This document shows, in pieces, positions 1 to 10,088 of a stretch of 64,000 nt of DNA. The translations under genes were made by a program, and so were the position numbers. The stretch covers positions 248,001 to 312,000 of the forward strand of contig NZ_LT629794.1 in assembly GCF_900106075.1 (NCBI RefSeq). The letters are read 5' to 3'. Source of the DNA: Polaribacter sp. Hel1_33_78 (GTDB lineage: Bacteria; Bacteroidota; Bacteroidia; Flavobacteriales; Flavobacteriaceae). Within the stretch, counting starts at the first letter, position 1; every line of letters begins with the position of its first letter. Below the pieces are notes generated by a model. That model had not been told where the DNA came from. It saw only the letters and a program-made list of their open reading frames with translations, and did not search any database.

Positions 1-542
1 GAAAATTACCTTTTTCATTTCCTAAAAAATTAAAAGATAATGCCGCGCATTTTTATGGAGAAACTTCTTATCCAGGAGTAAATATGACTCAACATTATAA
101 AGAAGATATTTTAGTAGGATACAGATGGTTTGATACTAAAAAAATAGCACCTCAATATGCTTTTGGATATGGATTGTCTTATACAAATTTTAAACTTTCT
201 GATATTAAAACAGATAAAAATGTATATTCTTTAACAGATAAAATTACCGTTCATTGCACTGTTACAAATAACGGAAATAGACAAGGGGCTGAGGTTATAC
301 AAGTATATATTGGCAAATTAAATTCTGATGTAAAAAGAGCCTTAAAAGAATTAAAAGGATTTAAAAAAGTATTCTTAAAAAGTTATAAAAAGGAGACTGC
401 AAAAATAGAAATCAATGTTTCAGATTTAGCTTTTTATAATGAGAAAATTTCAGACTGGGCAGTTGAAAAAGGGACTTATTCCATCTATGTAGGAAATGCA
501 TCAGACAGCATATCAGAAATAATAAAAGTAACAATAAAATAA
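1..542 (+). CDS. Beta-glucosidase, glycoside hydrolase family 3, C-terminal part (5' end outside window)
   Basis: The reading frame is open from base 3 to the stop at 540-542 and enters from outside the window, so only the last 179 residues are seen. The stretch with FYGETSYPGVN, LVGYRWFD and FGYGLSYT is the conserved end of the GH3 C-terminal sugar-binding domain. It is followed by a fibronectin type III-like domain (VTNNGNRQGAEVIQVYIG, then LKGFKKV) that closes many GH3 beta-glucosidases. The family removes terminal glucose or xylose units from oligosaccharides, usually in the periplasm. An internal ATG at 84 is not the real start, because family-conserved sequence continues upstream of it. 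The catalytic domain is not in the window, so substrate cannot be judged. Confidence 0.9.
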   Translation, partial: KLPFSFPKKLKDNAAHFYGETSYPGVNMTQHYKEDILVGYRWFDTKKIAPQYAFGYGLSYTNFKLSDIKTDKNVYSLTDKITVHCTVTNNGNRQGAEVIQVYIGKLNSDVKRALKELKGFKKVFLKSYKKETAKIEINVSDLAFYNEKISDWAVEKGTYSIYVGNASDSISEIIKVTIK

Positions 543-647
543 AACATGGTATTTAATTTTAGTCAAGATGCATTCAAACTATTTGTAGGTTAGAATAAAG
601 AAGAAATAAATTTTGTAACTTTCAACATCAATATAAAATTACTCTCT

Positions 648-1109
648 ATGTCTAACTACACGATACATGTCAACGGAAAAGAACGCTTTGTAACGGCAGA
701 TGCGGATACACCTCTGTTATGGGTTTTAAGAGATGAACTTAACTTAGTAGGTACTAAATTTGGTTGTGGAATTGCACAATGTGGTGCTTGCACTGTTCAT
801 TTAGATGGAGTTGCCACAAGAAGTTGCCAAATGCAAGTTTCTATCATAGAGGATGCAAAAATTACTACAATCGAAGGTTTGTCTGACGATGGTAAACACC
901 CGGTACAAGAAGCTTGGAAAGAACTTGACGTGCCACAATGTGGTTATTGCCAAGCAGGACAAATTATGACGGCAACAGCATTCTTGAAGGAGAATAAAAA
1001 TCCTTCAGAAGAAGAAATTAGAGTAGCAATGCATGGAAATATTTGTAGATGTGCGTCTTATAATAGAATTGAAAGAGCGGTAAAAGTTGCTGTAGAAAAA
1101 ATGTCTTAA
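648..1109 (+). CDS. iorA: Isoquinoline 1-oxidoreductase alpha-type subunit, (2Fe-2S) protein
   Basis: This 153-residue protein is the small iron-sulfur subunit of a xanthine-oxidase-family molybdenum hydroxylase. It has the plant-type ferredoxin cluster cysteines C40, C45, C48 and C60. The second [2Fe-2S] domain follows with C98, C101, C133 and C135 (CGYCQAG and ICRCASYNRI). The molybdopterin subunit starts 19 bases downstream, so the two form an operon. There is no signal peptide here while the partner has a Tat signal, so the small subunit is probably exported folded together with it. The substrate is unknown; the family oxidises N-heterocycles and aldehydes. The symbol is given by family similarity only. 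Confidence 0.9.
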   Translation: MSNYTIHVNGKERFVTADADTPLLWVLRDELNLVGTKFGCGIAQCGACTVHLDGVATRSCQMQVSIIEDAKITTIEGLSDDGKHPVQEAWKELDVPQCGYCQAGQIMTATAFLKENKNPSEEEIRVAMHGNICRCASYNRIERAVKVAVEKMS

Positions 1110-1128
1110 TTAACGAAACTACTCAAAA

Positions 1129-3345
1129 ATGAAATCTCAAAAAATAGATAATTTTAGCAGAAGAAATTTCTTAAAAACTTCGATTTTAGCAAGTGGTGGA
1201 ATGTTAATTGGTTTTAATTTGCTCACAGCATGCAAGCCAGAGGCAGTAATGCCTGTAGATATTGAAAGTTTAAATTTCAATGATTTTAATGCTTTTATAA
1301 AAATTTCTAATGATGGTTATATCACTATTTTTTCTCCAAATCCAGAAATTGGTCAAGGTGTAAAAACATCAATGCCTATGATTATTGCAGAAGAATTAGA
1401 TGTGGAATGGAGCAAAGTTAGTGTAATTCAAGGGGTATTAGATACCAAAAATTTTAAAAGACAAATCGCAGGAGGAAGTCAATCAATACGTTCAAGTTGG
1501 GATGCTTTTAGACAAACGGGAGCAACTGCCAAACAAATGTTAGTAAATGCTGCTGCCATAAAATGGAATGTAGATGCATCAACTTGCAAAGCATCAAAAG
1601 GAATTATAACAAATGCAAATGGTGATAAACTTGGTTATGGCGAAGTTGTAAAAGAAGCAGCGTTATTGGAAGTTCCTGAAGACGTAAAACTAAAAGAAAT
1701 TAAAGATTATACTATAATTGGGCAAGAAATTGTTAATGTAGATATGGATAAAATTATTTTTGGGAAACCACTTTTTGGCTTGGATTATAAGGCAGAAGGA
1801 ATGGTATATGCTTCTGTTTTAAGACCACCAATTTTTGGACAAAAATTGGAAAGTTTTGATGCTTCTGAAGCAAAGAAAATTAATGGTGTTTTAGATGTTA
1901 TAACAATTGGCGAAAAAGTAAGAAAGTATATCCAGTTGGGTAAGAAGAACTGGACATTTAAATTGTCTGAAACAGATAAAGTTGTTGTAATTGCAGAAAA
2001 TACTTGGGCGGCAATTAAGGGTAAAAAAGCACTTTCCGCAATTTGGTTAGATGATACTAAATTAGAATCAACAGAAGATCACAATAATATTTTGACAAAA
2101 ATTCTAGACACTAAAAAATCGAATATTAGACGTGAGGATGGTAATGTTGAAAAAGCATTTTCAACTGCGGATAAAGTTGTTGAAAAAACGTATCACTCGC
2201 CTTTTTTACCTCACAATTGTATGGAACCAATGAATTTTTATGCAGATGTCACTGCAGATAAAATTCATTTAGTTGGCCCTGTTCAAACACCCGAATATGC
2301 AGCAGCAGTTGTAGCAGATATGTTGGGTTATGATGCAAATAATGTTCATTTAGAAATGACTAGAATGGGCGGTGGTTTTGGTAGAAGGTTATATGGAGAT
2401 TTTGTGTATGAAGCTGCAGAAATATCAGCTGTAATTAAAAAACCGGTTAAATTAATCTCTACAAGAGAAGATGATATGACAACAGGTATTTACAAACCTT
2501 CTGTAAAATATAGAATAAAAGCTGCTTTAAAAGATGGAAAAGTTACTAGTTATCATTTAAAAGAAGCGGCTATTGGTAGCAATATGTATGGCTCAATACC
2601 TAATTTTTTTCCTGCAGGATGCATTCCTAATTACAAAGTTGAAACAGGTAATTATAAAAGTAATATTACAACAGGAGCATGGAGAGCGCCCTACACCAAT
2701 TTCTTGGCATTTGCAGAACAAAGTTTCTTTGATGAATTAGCAATAGAATTAAATGTAGATCCAATTCAATTACGGATAGATTTATTAAAAAATGTAAAAG
2801 AGACTGATGATAAAAGAATAGAATATTCTGGTCAAAGGATGGAAGATACCATTAAATTAGTAAGAGAAAAAGCAAACTGGGGTAAAACACCTGAAGGAGT
2901 TTATCAAGGTTTTGCAGCCTATTATAGTCATAATACACATGTTGCAGAAATTGCAGAAATCGAATTAAAAAATGGTTTGCCAATTATTAAAAAAGTCATA
3001 GTCGCTGTGGATTGCGGGGTTGTCGTAAATCCATCAGGCGCAAGAAACCAAGTTGAAGGAGGAGTTTTAGATGGAATAGGACATGCAATGTATGCTGATT
3101 TCTCTTTTAAAAATGGAAAACCCGAATACGAAAATTTTGATTCATATAGATTAATTAGAATGAATGAAACTCCTCAAGTTGAGGTTCATTTTGTGAAAAA
3201 TAATTTATCGCCCACCGGTCTAGGAGAGCCTGGGTTACCGCCTGCAGGAGGTGCAGTTTCGAATGCGATTAATGCAGCTTTAGGAAAAAGAATGTATAAG
3301 CAGCCTTTTGTAAAAGAATTAAAAAAGAGGAATGTTCTAGGTTAA
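1129..3345 (+). CDS. iorB: Isoquinoline 1-oxidoreductase beta-type subunit, molybdopterin-binding
   Basis: A 738-residue xanthine dehydrogenase family large subunit. Residues 10-16 (SRRNFLK) form a twin-arginine signal. A hydrophobic stretch follows that ends in LTAC at C35, which looks like a lipobox and suggests a Tat-exported, membrane-anchored lipoprotein. Cofactor-domain motifs include MGGGFGRR in the middle and GEPGLPPAGGA near the C-terminus, whose Glu is the expected active-site base. With the [2Fe-2S] subunit just upstream it would form a periplasmic molybdenum hydroxylase passing electrons to an unknown acceptor. The gene ends one base before the stop of a convergent gene. Substrate is not predictable. 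Confidence 0.9.
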   Translation: MKSQKIDNFSRRNFLKTSILASGGMLIGFNLLTACKPEAVMPVDIESLNFNDFNAFIKISNDGYITIFSPNPEIGQGVKTSMPMIIAEELDVEWSKVSVIQGVLDTKNFKRQIAGGSQSIRSSWDAFRQTGATAKQMLVNAAAIKWNVDASTCKASKGIITNANGDKLGYGEVVKEAALLEVPEDVKLKEIKDYTIIGQEIVNVDMDKIIFGKPLFGLDYKAEGMVYASVLRPPIFGQKLESFDASEAKKINGVLDVITIGEKVRKYIQLGKKNWTFKLSETDKVVVIAENTWAAIKGKKALSAIWLDDTKLESTEDHNNILTKILDTKKSNIRREDGNVEKAFSTADKVVEKTYHSPFLPHNCMEPMNFYADVTADKIHLVGPVQTPEYAAAVVADMLGYDANNVHLEMTRMGGGFGRRLYGDFVYEAAEISAVIKKPVKLISTREDDMTTGIYKPSVKYRIKAALKDGKVTSYHLKEAAIGSNMYGSIPNFFPAGCIPNYKVETGNYKSNITTGAWRAPYTNFLAFAEQSFFDELAIELNVDPIQLRIDLLKNVKETDDKRIEYSGQRMEDTIKLVREKANWGKTPEGVYQGFAAYYSHNTHVAEIAEIELKNGLPIIKKVIVAVDCGVVVNPSGARNQVEGGVLDGIGHAMYADFSFKNGKPEYENFDSYRLIRMNETPQVEVHFVKNNLSPTGLGEPGLPPAGGAVSNAINAALGKRMYKQPFVKELKKRNVLG

Positions 3346-3346
3346 T

Positions 3347-4249
3347 TTAAAAATAAATTTCTTGTGCTAACCTAAAAGTATTAGCGTGCGCATTTACAAT
3401 AATATTTATATCTTTAGAGTAACCTCCGCCCATAGAACACATCACCGGAATTTTTAAATCGAAAGACGTTTGTAAAACGAATTTGTCTCGCTCTTTACAG
3501 CCTGCGATGGTTAGCCCTAATTTACCTAATTTATCAGTTTCAATAACATCAACACCACATAAATAATAGATGAAATCTGGTTTTTCTTGATTGATGAGCT
3601 TTGGAAGGGTTTCTTTTAAAATGGATAAATATTCGTTGTCTTTTGTGTCATTTTCTAAAGCAATATCTAAATCACTCGTTTCTTTTATAAAAGGATAATT
3701 ACTTTTTCCGTGCATAGAAAAGGTAAAAACGGAAGTGTCATTTTTAAAAATTTCTGCAGTTCCGTTTCCTTGATGTACATCTAAATCTACAATTAGAATC
3801 TTCTTCACTAATCCTTTTTGTTGCAAGTATCTTGCACCAATTGCTTGGTCGTTTAACATACAAAAAGCTTCTCCACGATTTGAAAATGCATGATGGGTTC
3901 CGCCAGCAATATTCATTGCAATTCCGTTTTTTAGTGCAAATTCAGAGGCTTTTATTGTTCCATCTGCAATAATCATTTCTCTTGCGACGAGCACTTCAGA
4001 AAGCGGAAAACCAATTTTTCTAGCTGCTTTTTGTGAGAGTGTAATATTTAATAAATCGAAAAAATATTCTGGGTCATGAACAGTAAAGAAATGTTTGTTA
4101 TTCGGAATTTTAGGCTCGAAGAAATTTTCTTCTACACAGGTTCCTTCATAAATTAATTGCTGTGGCAACAGATCATACTTTTCCATCGGAAAACGATGAC
4201 CTACTGGCAGCTCGTGTTTGTAAATTGGATGGAATGCTATTTTTAGCAT
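3347..4249 (-). CDS. Histone deacetylase family protein (acetoin utilisation AcuC-like)
   Basis: A 300-residue cytoplasmic zinc hydrolase of the histone deacetylase superfamily. GGTHHAF carries the paired active-site histidines. DLDVHQGNGT carries the Asp and His metal ligands, and the later GVDVIETDKLG carries the third Asp ligand. Bacterial members deacetylate small acetylated amines or proteins, and the real substrate here is unknown. Its ATG overlaps the metG stop codon by one base (TAATG), so it is translationally coupled to metG and probably in the same transcript. Confidence 0.9.
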   Translation of the reverse strand: MLKIAFHPIYKHELPVGHRFPMEKYDLLPQQLIYEGTCVEENFFEPKIPNNKHFFTVHDPEYFFDLLNITLSQKAARKIGFPLSEVLVAREMIIADGTIKASEFALKNGIAMNIAGGTHHAFSNRGEAFCMLNDQAIGARYLQQKGLVKKILIVDLDVHQGNGTAEIFKNDTSVFTFSMHGKSNYPFIKETSDLDIALENDTKDNEYLSILKETLPKLINQEKPDFIYYLCGVDVIETDKLGKLGLTIAGCKERDKFVLQTSFDLKIPVMCSMGGGYSKDINIIVNAHANTFRLAQEIYF

Positions 4250-6303
4250 TAACTAACTTCTTGTCCGTTTTTAACTGCCTTTTCCGGCTCAACAAAAGCT
4301 AATTTTCCATCTGGTGTATCTGTCATTAAAATCATTCCTTGGCTTTCTACCCCTCTAATTCTTCTTGGCGCTAAGTTTACGAGTACAGACACTTGTTGAC
4401 CGATAATATCTTCCGGTGAGAAACTTTCGGCAATTCCAGAAACAATGGTTCTTGTATCAATACCAACATCAACCTTTAATTTTAAGAGCTTCTTTGTTTT
4501 TACTACTTTTTCGGCTTCTAAAATCGTTCCAATTCTAATATCTAGTTTGGTGAAATCTTCAAAATCTATGGTTTCTTTTTGCGGTTCTATAACCTTGTTT
4601 TCTTGTTCGTTGGCAATTTTAGTTGCTTGCAATTTTTCGACTTGCGCTTGAATAGCTTTGTCTTCAATTTTAGAAAACAATAATTCAGCTTTGTTTATTT
4701 GATGACCTGCTGGCAATAAAATAGCTGTTTCAGTAACGTTTTTCCAAGACAATTTTTTATCAACATTTAAAATATTTTTTAATTTTGTTGAGGTAAAGGG
4801 TAGAAATGGCTCGGACAATATTGCTAGTGCTGAAGAGATTTGTAAAGCAATAAACATAATTGTTTTTACGCGTTCCTCATCCAATTTTATCACTTTCCAA
4901 GGTTCTTCATCCGCTAAATATTTATTTCCAAGTCTTGCCAAGTTCATTAATTCTTGAGATGCTTCTCTAAAACGATATCTTTCAATTGATTTTCCAATAA
5001 TATTTGGAAATTCTTTTACAGCCGCTAAAACGTCTTCATCTACCTCTGTAAAATCATTTGGAGCTGGAACAATTCCATTGTAATATTTATTTGTTAGAAC
5101 AACCACTCGGTTAATAAAATTACCAAAAATAGCAACTAATTCGTTGTTGTTTTTTGCTTGAAAATCTTTCCAAGTAAAATCGTTGTCTTTACTCTCTGGA
5201 GCATTTGCAGTTAAGGTATACCGCAACACATCTTGTTGATTTGGAAATTCTTTTAAATATTCGTGCAACCAAACGGCCCAATTTTTAGAAGTCGATAATT
5301 TATTTCCTTCTAAATTTAAGAACTCATTTGCAGGCACATTTTCAGGTAAAATATAATCTCCGTGCGCTTTTAGCATCGATGGAAAAATAATACAGTGAAA
5401 AACAATATTGTCTTTCCCTATAAAGTGCACTAATTTAGTATCGTCTTTTTTCCAATAGTCTTCCCAGTTTTTTCCTTCTCGTGCAGCCCATTCTTTGGTG
5501 GATGAGATATACCCGATAGGAGCATCAAACCAAACATAGAGTACTTTTCCTTCTGCACCTTCTAAAGGAACAGGAATTCCCCAATCTAAATCGCGAGTTA
5601 CAGCTCTTGGTCTTAAACCATCTTCTAACCAAGATTTTACCTGTCCGTAAACATTTGGTTTCCAGTCTTTTTTGTGACCTTCTAAAATCCATTTTCTTAA
5701 AAATGCTTCATGTTTATCTAAAGGTAAAAACCAATGTTTTGTTTCTTTTACAGTAGGTACGTTTCCGGTAATAGCAGATTTTGGATTGATTAAATCTGTT
5801 GCATTATGACTGGTTCCGCAGTTTTCGCATTGATCTCCATAACTTTCTTCAAAGCCACATTTAGGGCAAGTTCCCACCACAAAGCGATCTGCTAAAAACT
5901 GATTCGCTTCGGCATCATATAGTTGTGCAGAAGTTTCCTCAATAAAATCGCCATTCTTATAAAGCTTTGTAAAAAATTCAGAGGCAGTTTCATGATGAAT
6001 TTTAGAAGAAGTTCTTGAATAATTATCAAAGGAAATTCCAAAATCAGAGAAAGATTGCTTGATTATTCCGTGATATTTATCGATAATATCTTGAGGAGAA
6101 ACACCTTCTTTTTTAGCTCTCATAGGTATTGCGACACCATGTTCATCAGAGCCACAGATGTAGGCAACATCTTTACCTGTTAAGCGCAAGTAACGTGCGT
6201 AAATATCTGCAGGAACGTAAACGCCCGCTAAATGACCAATATGAATTGGACCATTAGTGTAAGGTAAAGCTGCGGTAATTGTATATCTTTTTGGAGTATT
6301 CAT
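4249..6303 (-). CDS. metG: Methionine--tRNA ligase
   Basis: A 684-residue class I aminoacyl-tRNA synthetase that charges tRNA-Met. Visible elements are the HIGH signature (GPIHIGHL), a zinc knuckle ([18 protein letters not shown]), and the KMSKS loop in the variant form KLSTS. The C-terminal EMAP/Trbp111-like tRNA-binding domain begins near residue 575 ([19 protein letters not shown]). The length matches the dimeric bacterial form. It is the first gene of a two-gene operon with the HDAC-like gene; a -7 box lies 43 bases upstream of the ATG. Confidence 0.97.
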   Translation of the reverse strand: MNTPKRYTITAALPYTNGPIHIGHLAGVYVPADIYARYLRLTGKDVAYICGSDEHGVAIPMRAKKEGVSPQDIIDKYHGIIKQSFSDFGISFDNYSRTSSKIHHETASEFFTKLYKNGDFIEETSAQLYDAEANQFLADRFVVGTCPKCGFEESYGDQCENCGTSHNATDLINPKSAITGNVPTVKETKHWFLPLDKHEAFLRKWILEGHKKDWKPNVYGQVKSWLEDGLRPRAVTRDLDWGIPVPLEGAEGKVLYVWFDAPIGYISSTKEWAAREGKNWEDYWKKDDTKLVHFIGKDNIVFHCIIFPSMLKAHGDYILPENVPANEFLNLEGNKLSTSKNWAVWLHEYLKEFPNQQDVLRYTLTANAPESKDNDFTWKDFQAKNNNELVAIFGNFINRVVVLTNKYYNGIVPAPNDFTEVDEDVLAAVKEFPNIIGKSIERYRFREASQELMNLARLGNKYLADEEPWKVIKLDEERVKTIMFIALQISSALAILSEPFLPFTSTKLKNILNVDKKLSWKNVTETAILLPAGHQINKAELLFSKIEDKAIQAQVEKLQATKIANEQENKVIEPQKETIDFEDFTKLDIRIGTILEAEKVVKTKKLLKLKVDVGIDTRTIVSGIAESFSPEDIIGQQVSVLVNLAPRRIRGVESQGMILMTDTPDGKLAFVEPEKAVKNGQEVS

Positions 6304-6345
6304 CGAATTTTCCTTGATTTAATTTGTGGTTTGATTGTTGCAGGA

Positions 6346-6353
6346 CAAAAGTA
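6346..6353 (-). promoter_or_regulatory. Candidate -7 promoter box for metG
   Basis: On the minus strand the octamer TACTTTTG fits the Bacteroidetes -7 consensus TAnnTTTG and lies about 43 bases upstream of the metG ATG. I do not see a TTG -33 element at the usual spacing, so the call rests on the box and its position. Confidence 0.4.
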
Positions 6354-6443
6354 CAAAAAACCGAGTTTTAAAACCGATTGAAATTTGATACATTTACAAT
6401 AGTTAGAATTTTACATTGTTAGAACTAAGAAGCAAGATTTATT

Positions 6444-7451
6444 TTGAAAAAACCTATCCTATTTATGACCATATTATTGATGACCTTTTCATCAATAATC
6501 GCACAAGAAAAATTAAAAACTCCTCCATATTTACAAGTAGGAGATACAATCGCAATTGTTGCGCCTGCAGGAATTTTAAAAGACAAGCAAGAGATTATTG
6601 AAAAAGCGAAACAATTGGCAGAAAGTTGGGGCTTAAAAGTGGTTTTAGGTAAAAATTTATTTAATCAGAATAATCATTTTTCAGGGACAGATTATGAACG
6701 TTGTATTGACATTCAAGATGCTTTAGATAACAAAAACATTAAAGCAATTTGGGCAGCAAGAGGAGGTTATGGCTCTGTAAGAATTTTGGATAAATTAGAC
6801 TTTACTAAGTTTAAAAGAAATCCAAAATGGATAATAGGTTATTCAGATATTACTGCTTTCCACAATCACATTCACACGCTAGGTGTAGAATCTATTCATG
6901 GGATGATGGGTACAAGTTTAAGTGATGAACTTGAAGATATCATTGAAACGGTTTCATCTTTGAAAAAAGCAATTTTTGGAGACGATCTTTCGTATACAAT
7001 TGCTTCATCAAAGTACAATAGAAGTGTTTATTCGCGAAGTCCATTCAACGCCGTAGAGGGGCAAGTTATTGGAGGGAATTTGGCGATTCTGTCATCAATG
7101 TTAGGTTCTCAAAGTCAGTTAAATACTGAGGATAAAATATTATTTATTGAGGAAATTGGTGAGTATAAATATGCTATTGATAGAATGTTACAAAGTTTAA
7201 AAAGAGCTAAATATTTTACACAAGTAAAAGCTGTTATTGTTGGAGATATGACAAAAGTGAAGAAGAATACTACTGCTTGGGGAAGTTCCATTGAACAGTT
7301 AATTTTGGATGTTTTACCAAAAGATATTCCTGTTTTATTTGATTTTCCTGCGGGTCATGAATTAGATAATAGAGCCTTGATTTTTGGCAGAAAGATTGAG
7401 CTAACAGTAGGGAGTGATGGTCAACAATCTTCAATTATTTTTAAAAAATAA
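6444..7451 (+). CDS. LD-carboxypeptidase (murein tetrapeptide carboxypeptidase, S66 family)
   Basis: A 335-residue member of the S66 serine peptidases that cleave the L-Lys/DAP-D-Ala bond of recycled muropeptides. LQVGDTIAIVAPAG at the mature N-terminus, AARGGYGSVRIL and the nucleophile region IGYSDITAFHNHI are typical. Glu and His of the Ser-Glu-His triad are expected in the C-terminal half. The start is TTG at 6444, giving MKKPILFMTILLMTFSSIIAQ, a clear signal peptide, so this copy is exported rather than cytoplasmic like E. coli LdcA. The YraN gene starts one base after its stop. Confidence 0.88.
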   Translation: MKKPILFMTILLMTFSSIIAQEKLKTPPYLQVGDTIAIVAPAGILKDKQEIIEKAKQLAESWGLKVVLGKNLFNQNNHFSGTDYERCIDIQDALDNKNIKAIWAARGGYGSVRILDKLDFTKFKRNPKWIIGYSDITAFHNHIHTLGVESIHGMMGTSLSDELEDIIETVSSLKKAIFGDDLSYTIASSKYNRSVYSRSPFNAVEGQVIGGNLAILSSMLGSQSQLNTEDKILFIEEIGEYKYAIDRMLQSLKRAKYFTQVKAVIVGDMTKVKKNTTAWGSSIEQLILDVLPKDIPVLFDFPAGHELDNRALIFGRKIELTVGSDGQQSSIIFKK

Positions 7452-7452
7452 A

Positions 7453-7812
7453 ATGGCAGACCATAATGAATTAGGCAAGAAAGGAGAACAACTAGCAATA
7501 GCTTTTTTACTTAAAAACGAGTACAAAATCCTAGAAAAAAATTATCGCTTTCAAAAGGCAGAAGTGGATATTATTGCTCAAAAAAAAGATGTTTTAGCCG
7601 TTGTTGAGGTAAAAACAAGAAGTACAACTTATTTTGGAAATCCACAAGATTTTGTAAATCCTAAGAAAATAAAATTATTGCTTTCTGCTATTGACAATTA
7701 TGTGGTTGAAAAGGATTTAGATGTTGAAGTGCGTTTTGATATCATTGCAATCATTCATCAAAAAAAGGAAACAAAAATTGAGCATTTAGAGGATGCTTTT
7801 CTTCATTTTTGA
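7453..7812 (+). CDS. YraN/UPF0102 family endonuclease-like protein
   Basis: A 119-residue protein of the UPF0102 family, which has the restriction-endonuclease fold. The N-terminal NELGKKGEQLAIAFL and the core EVDIIAQK...VVEVKTR carry the acidic and lysine residues of a PD-(D/E)xK-like site. No function is firmly established for the family. I chose the ATG at 7453 over an upstream in-frame start at 7414, which would overlap the preceding gene by 38 bases. It ends three bases before a convergent stop. Confidence 0.85.
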   Translation: MADHNELGKKGEQLAIAFLLKNEYKILEKNYRFQKAEVDIIAQKKDVLAVVEVKTRSTTYFGNPQDFVNPKKIKLLLSAIDNYVVEKDLDVEVRFDIIAIIHQKKETKIEHLEDAFLHF

Positions 7813-7815
7813 TAA

Positions 7816-9186
7816 TTAATTTTTATCAAAAAATGCTTTTACATCTTTTATTTCATTTGGCTTTGCAATAATTTTTTTATTCTTATCTAAAACAAAATAA
7901 CTTGGTGTAGAAGAAACTTGATAGGTTCTTGAAATTTTATTTTGCCATTTATTTAAACCTAACACATTATGCCACCCTAAAAGATTTGTTTTAGAGTAAT
8001 TTTCCCAAACAAAAGAGTCATCTTCTAAGGCAAAAGCAATTACTTTTATATTCTTTTTGTTTTCCATGTAAGAATGCAATAAAGGGATTTCACGTAAACA
8101 ATGAGAACAACTTGTACTCCAAAAAACCAACACATAATTTTCCGCATCATTTAAAGTAGAAAGGTTGAAGGTTTTATCATTTTCTTTCCAAGAAAAATCA
8201 GGAGCAATTCTGCCAACTTCTGTTATAAATAAAGCTACTTTTTCAGATTTAAACTTTTTATCTTGTAAATTTTCTGGAAGCTTATTGTAATAATTATCAA
8301 ATAGATAATCTATGATTTCTAAGTTTTTAGAAGCTTCAAATTCTTCTATTAAAAACTCAATTACATCTTTTTTATAAGATTGACTGTCAATCTTAGAAAT
8401 TACCGTTTCTAGAGATTGTTTAAATAATTTTTGCTGGGTTTTTTTGTCATCAGAAAAATTGATGTAAAATACATATTCTAAAATTTTATTCGTTAAAAAA
8501 GAAGAATTCATTAACGTCTTATTAGAAAAATCTAGAGCATTAAAGTAGGAGTTTTTTAAGTTTGACATATAATCATTTACAGAGGTCAAAACTCCTTTTG
8601 GGTTACTGCGTAAATTAGCTTTTATAAAGGGAGCAACATATTTTTTTTTAGAAATATCTATAAATTTGTTTTGAATAGAATCTACGTTTTTCTTTGCTTT
8701 TTTGTAATGACTTTTTAAATCTAAATTTGGGTTTTGTAATACGGCGACTTGGATAGAGTCTACCTGCTGTTGTGCTATAGAAATAGTTTCTATATACTCA
8801 TTAAACAACTTGTTTTCTGATGATTCTAAAAAATCAATAGATTGTTCTGGATAATCAGGGTTAAAAACAAAGGAAACATCTTCTTTGTTGTAAAAAAAAT
8901 CTACAAAACTTGCTCCCTCTAATCTGTAATTTATTCTATATGCGCCGGATTTGGCAGATGAAGGAATTTTTAATTCGAAATTACCAGCAAATTCTTTTTT
9001 ACCATTAATATCTATAGAATCACTTTTTATCGAAGTATTGTTTACAAATATTTGTTTTGTCCCTTCAAGTTTATATAAAATAATCCAATCACTTTTTTCA
9101 ATTTTAGGACTCATAATTCCTTTAACTGTATATTGTGCATTAGCAATTGAGGATATTAAAAGCAGAAAAGTAAAAATATTTTTCAT
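7816..9186 (-). CDS. TlpA-like thioredoxin-fold protein, exported
   Basis: A 456-residue protein with a signal peptide (MKNIFTFLLLISSIANA). The roughly 300-residue N-terminal part resembles the DUF4369 and helical regions found in Bacteroidetes thiol-disulfide proteins. The C-terminal thioredoxin domain begins near residue 320 (APDFSWKE...LVFWSTSCSHC) with the redox motif CSHC and a cis-Pro segment SSTPSYFV. It probably acts in the periplasm as a thiol-disulfide oxidoreductase or reductase; the partner is unknown. It is single-gene on this strand, with its own -7 box upstream. Confidence 0.8.
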   Translation of the reverse strand: MKNIFTFLLLISSIANAQYTVKGIMSPKIEKSDWIILYKLEGTKQIFVNNTSIKSDSIDINGKKEFAGNFELKIPSSAKSGAYRINYRLEGASFVDFFYNKEDVSFVFNPDYPEQSIDFLESSENKLFNEYIETISIAQQQVDSIQVAVLQNPNLDLKSHYKKAKKNVDSIQNKFIDISKKKYVAPFIKANLRSNPKGVLTSVNDYMSNLKNSYFNALDFSNKTLMNSSFLTNKILEYVFYINFSDDKKTQQKLFKQSLETVISKIDSQSYKKDVIEFLIEEFEASKNLEIIDYLFDNYYNKLPENLQDKKFKSEKVALFITEVGRIAPDFSWKENDKTFNLSTLNDAENYVLVFWSTSCSHCLREIPLLHSYMENKKNIKVIAFALEDDSFVWENYSKTNLLGWHNVLGLNKWQNKISRTYQVSSTPSYFVLDKNKKIIAKPNEIKDVKAFFDKN

Positions 9187-9238
9187 GATTATTTTATGTT
9201 GGTTTTATTCTTGATATATCAATTTTTAAGAAGTACAC

Positions 9239-9246
9239 CAAAAGTA
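9239..9246 (-). promoter_or_regulatory. Candidate -7 box for the thioredoxin-fold gene
   Basis: TACTTTTG on the minus strand matches TAnnTTTG and sits about 53 bases upstream of the ATG at 9186. It lies in the short divergent region shared with the SDR gene. Confidence 0.35.
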
Positions 9247-9293
9247 CTATTTCTGCATTAAAATAGGTATATTGTAATGTTAAAAATGAAATC

Positions 9294-10088
9294 ATGAACT
9301 TTTCTGATAAAATAATTTGGATTACTGGTGCTTCTTCTGGGATTGGAAAAGCCCTGGCTCTAGAACTCTCAAATCAAAATGCAAAAATCATTTTGTCATC
9401 AAGGAAAATAGAAGATTTAGAATTAGTTAAAAGTGCTTGTAAAGATCCTTCAAAAGTAAAAATTATTGTTTTAGATTTAGAAGATTATAATAATTTACAA
9501 CCGAAGGTTGATGAAGCGCTGGCGGCTTTTGGCGAAATCGATATTTTAGTTAATAATGGGGGAGTTAGTCAAAGATCCTTTGTAAAAGACACTCAAATTG
9601 AAGTTGATAAAAGAATTATGGATATTAATTATTTAGGAACTGTAGCTTTATCAAAGGCAATTTTACCGTATTTCATCAAAAATAAAACCGGTCATTTTGT
9701 AGTAACTACAAGTATTGTTGGTAAAATAGGAACTCCTTTGCGTTCCAGCTATGCCGCAAGTAAACATGCTTTACATGGGTTTTTTGATAGCTTACGAGCA
9801 GAACATCATCAAGATAATATTGCAGTAACTTTAGTTTGTCCAGGTTTTGTAAATACGAATATTTCTAAAAATGCATTAACAGGAAATGGAACTCCACAAC
9901 AAAAAATGGATGTGGCGACGGCCAATGGAATTGACCCTAAACATTTTGCTAAATTGATGGCAAAAGCGATTGAAAACAAAAAAGAAGAAGTTTATATTGC
10001 TGGTGCAAAAGAAAAATTAGGAGTGTATGCGAAACGTTTTTATCCGAAATTTTTGTCTACAATGATAAGAAAACTGAGTGTTACTTAA
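9294..10088 (+). CDS. Short-chain dehydrogenase/reductase (SDR family)
   Basis: A 264-residue classical SDR. The Rossmann motif TGASSGIG is near residue 12, NNGGV is the NNAG variant, and the active-site Ser/Tyr/Lys set is in TTSIVGKIG and YAASKHAL. It would use NAD(P)(H) to oxidise or reduce an alcohol or ketone; the substrate cannot be told. It resembles DHRS7-like bacterial SDRs. The stop overlaps the stop of the convergent downstream gene by three bases. Confidence 0.9.
   Translation: MNFSDKIIWITGASSGIGKALALELSNQNAKIILSSRKIEDLELVKSACKDPSKVKIIVLDLEDYNNLQPKVDEALAAFGEIDILVNNGGVSQRSFVKDTQIEVDKRIMDINYLGTVALSKAILPYFIKNKTGHFVVTTSIVGKIGTPLRSSYAASKHALHGFFDSLRAEHHQDNIAVTLVCPGFVNTNISKNALTGNGTPQQKMDVATANGIDPKHFAKLMAKAIENKKEEVYIAGAKEKLGVYAKRFYPKFLSTMIRKLSVT

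Noticed and set aside
5776..5890. Paired CxxC motifs in metG
   Set aside because: They are the normal zinc knuckle of methionyl-tRNA synthetases, not an inserted domain; the KLSTS variant of KMSKS was likewise judged ordinary.
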